A stretch of 17,395 nucleotides of DNA from Coemansia sp. RSA 1804. Its lineage: Eukaryota; Kickxellomycota; Kickxellomycetes; Kickxellales; Kickxellaceae. The position numbers and the translations under genes are program-made. This document shows positions 15,822 to 17,395 of this stretch, one piece after another. Every line of letters starts with the position of its first letter. Within the stretch, counting starts at the first letter, position 1. Under the pieces are notes generated by a model that saw nothing but the letters and a program-made list of their open reading frames with translations, did not search any database and was not told the DNA's origin. The stretch spans positions 1 to 17,395 of the forward strand of contig JANBTH010000439.1 in the NCBI GenBank assembly GCA_027578815.1, written 5' to 3'.

Positions 15822-16820
15822 ATGAGGCTTTCCTTTACCGCGGCTGTGCTGGGCATGGCAGCACTTGCGGCAGCTTCGGCCAGCAACGAGGGCTCGGGAT
15901 CAGGATCAGGCGGCGTGCGTCTGGTCGGCAAGTTCCCCAAGCGCCAGAACAACATTCTGGACAACATCCAGAGCAACGTGAGCCAGGCATGGGGCGATGT
16001 GCAGGACTTCTTCGGCATCGGCCACGCCAACGACGACAGCGCTGCCGACAGCCAGGCGGCCAACGAAGACAGCCCGGCAACAAAGGCCGACGACTCCTCG
16101 ACGCCGGCAACCACGCACTCGCGCTCGTCGGCCACGCCAACCACCGCCGACGACGGCGGCAACGACGACAGCGAAACATCTACCAGGCACGCGGCAACCA
16201 CCGACGATGCCGCCGCGTCGGACAGCGGCAAGGACTCGTCGGATTCGTCGGAGAAAACCACAAAGTCCACCGCCACCACCAGCAAGACGTCCGCGACCCC
16301 CACGCCCACGGGCGAATCGTGCTCCACCGACAACGAGAAGCGGTGCCCGGCGGGCTCGGCTCTCGTCGCCACGTACCAGCAGTGCATCGACGGCGTGTGG
16401 ACCGACCAGTCGTGCGACAAGGACAATGTGTGCGGCAAGAACAATGATGGCGACATTGCCTGCGTCAGCAAGGAGCAGGCCACCACTGTGCTCGATCCAT
16501 GCTCCACCAAGGACGACGTGCGGTGCGACTCCACCGATTCCGCCAAGTACCAGACCTGCGACGGCAAGTACTGGCAGGACGGCTCCTGCGGCGGCAGCAA
16601 CGTTTGCAAGATCGTCAACAACAATGCTGTTTGCATCAATTCTGCTGACGCTACAAAGTCGGGCGCCGATGTTAGCGATTACACCCTGATCGAGCCCAGC
16701 GCCTTTGTCCCGGAGAGCGCGGCAAAGTCCCTGCTCGCTACTCGCGCTACCACAGTTGCCTCCGTCTCCGTCTCCGCCGCCCTGGCCTTTGCCCTTGCCG
16801 CTGCGTCCTGGGGCTTCTGA
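15822..16820 (+). CDS. Secreted GPI-tailed wall protein with two CBM19-like cysteine modules
   Basis: 332-residue surface protein. Residues 1-20 are a signal peptide (MRLSFTAAVLGMAALAAASA). A Lys-Arg at 40-41 (FPKRQNN) is a likely Kex2 site. Residues 70-165 are Ser/Thr/Asp/Ala-rich and probably O-glycosylated. Two six-cysteine modules follow: Cys 167, 175, 188, 198, 204, 214 and Cys 227, 235, 246, 256, 262, 271. Both start CST and have Y-x-x-C-x-x-G/K-x-W before the fourth Cys, as in family 19 chitin-binding modules. The last 22 residues are a hydrophobic tail without a charged end, fitting a GPI anchor signal. A role in binding chitin and holding the protein in the wall is inferred. There is no catalytic domain. 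It could also be a mannoprotein whose modules bind another glycan. Confidence 0.8.
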   Translation: MRLSFTAAVLGMAALAAASASNEGSGSGSGGVRLVGKFPKRQNNILDNIQSNVSQAWGDVQDFFGIGHANDDSAADSQAANEDSPATKADDSSTPATTHSRSSATPTTADDGGNDDSETSTRHAATTDDAAASDSGKDSSDSSEKTTKSTATTSKTSATPTPTGESCSTDNEKRCPAGSALVATYQQCIDGVWTDQSCDKDNVCGKNNDGDIACVSKEQATTVLDPCSTKDDVRCDSTDSAKYQTCDGKYWQDGSCGGSNVCKIVNNNAVCINSADATKSGADVSDYTLIEPSAFVPESAAKSLLATRATTVASVSVSAALAFALAAASWGF

Positions 16821-17294
16821 GCCATTTCTTCCTTATTGCTGATGCCGCCGCCGCTCTCTCTCCCTCTCTTCGCAATCGTTTCTTCTCCTTCTCTCTCACA
16901 CACGCCCTTTCACTCCTTTCTTTTTATAGTATAAATCGAACTACCTCTCTGGCACATCGTAACCAAGTGTTATCGCAAAGTGAGCTAAGGGTTACTCACT
17001 ACTATTTGCTTCGCCTCATGCACAATACCAAGAGCACGAAGCTGGAAGCAAAAAATAATGCCAGCTGTTGGCTAGCAGAGTCAATGCGTTTTAAAACTCC
17101 CCTACCTTTTCTGCTTACTACATTAAGTTTTATGTTTTTCCTTCTTTCTTTCCTCCTTGTTCCACAATTCAATTGTCTCGCTCTTTATTTTCCTTTTTCT
17201 CTTGTACTTTAATTTCACTTTCTTTTTTTTGTAATTCTACTTTGACGCCTCTGTGTGCTAGTCACATCCCCTCCTTCTTTCACAATTGACAGCA
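16821..17294. other. Intergenic: wall-protein 3' flank and promoter of the next gene
   Basis: CT-rich from 16840 to 16925, then a TATAAAT at 16930-16936, then mixed sequence and a long T-rich leader-like stretch from about 17100 to 17285. The TATA is about 360 bases before the ATG at 17295, so it may serve that gene through a long leader, or not be used. No gene is seen inside. Confidence 0.45.
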
Positions 17295-17395
17295 ATGTTT
17301 GGCAATTGGCAGGGTGCAGGCGGAGGCGCCTCTTCGTCTGCTGCAAACGATGCGTCTGATACTCCCGGACAGCAGCGGCCGCGTCCATCAACTCC
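17295..17395 (+). CDS. 5' end of an unidentified gene (cut by window edge)
   Basis: An ATG at 17295 (context AGCAATGTT) opens a frame that runs without a stop to the end of the window, 33 full codons. The peptide begins MFGNWQGAGGG and continues Ser/Ala/Asp/Pro-rich and disordered. A T-rich leader precedes it. Codon use from about the tenth codon on is GC-rich like the other genes. Too little is present to name a family, and the ATG could also be followed by an intron. Confidence 0.45.
   Translation, partial: MFGNWQGAGGGASSSAANDASDTPGQQRPRPST

Noticed and set aside
15623..16639. 338-codon minus-strand open frame opposite the wall protein
   Set aside because: The plus strand has a signal peptide, paired cysteine modules and a GPI tail. 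The minus frame is Ser/Leu-rich and featureless.
1..17395. Search for mobile elements, CRISPR arrays, biosynthetic clusters or viral remnants
   Set aside because: I saw no transposase, reverse transcriptase, integrase, long terminal repeats, spaced direct repeats or cluster enzymes. All confident genes are ordinary fungal genes.

Overview
The window is nuclear DNA from a fungus. Evidence for this is spliceosomal introns with GT..AG ends, TATA boxes 30-130 bp upstream of start codons, no Shine-Dalgarno or operon layout, and fungal-type proteins (a GPI-tailed, chitin-binding-like wall protein, a Mim1-like protein and a YPL162C-like vacuolar membrane protein). Coding regions are GC-rich with strong G/C third positions, while intergenic DNA is AT-rich with long pyrimidine or purine tracts. 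Few introns, compact spacing and the duplicated six-cysteine wall module would fit an early-diverging lineage such as Kickxellomycotina (Coemansia-like). That placement is inference only.

Layout: 1-1164 is upstream DNA with no convincing gene, apart from a weak possible terminal exon on the minus strand at 144-242. Then come mitochondrial citrate synthase (+, three exons, 1165-3329); TFIIA small subunit (+, 3769-4092) behind a duplicated TATA box; a 44-residue C2HC zinc-finger microprotein (-, 4456-4590); a Mim1/TOM13-like outer-membrane protein (-, 5073-5429); and the succinate dehydrogenase assembly factor SDHAF3/Sdh7 (+, 5783-6214). These are followed by a DJ-1/PfpI family protein (-, 6286-6870), SRP receptor alpha (+, 7426-9339), a STIMATE/YPL162C-type membrane protein (-, 9550-10860), a Chk2/Cds1-type FHA checkpoint kinase (-, three exons, 11473-13281) and the peroxisomal RING ligase PEX2 (-, 13749-14834). 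The window closes with a secreted, GPI-tailed wall protein with two six-cysteine modules (+, 15822-16820) and the first 101 bases of another gene (+, from 17295).

The genes are housekeeping genes that do not form one pathway. Three products act in mitochondria (citrate synthase, SDHAF3, Mim1-like), and several more act in organelle biogenesis or membrane traffic (PEX2, SRP receptor, STIMATE-like). Neighbours share divergent promoters (Mim1-like/SDHAF3, PfpI/SRPRA, PEX2/wall protein) or closely spaced convergent 3' ends (SDHAF3/PfpI, SRPRA/STIMATE-like). I found no mobile element, CRISPR array, tRNA, rRNA or biosynthetic cluster, and no clear new system. The items most worth checking are the zinc-finger microprotein, the divergent Mim1-like gene, the repeated TATA element ahead of a TFIIA gene, and G1/S-like motifs upstream of the checkpoint kinase.
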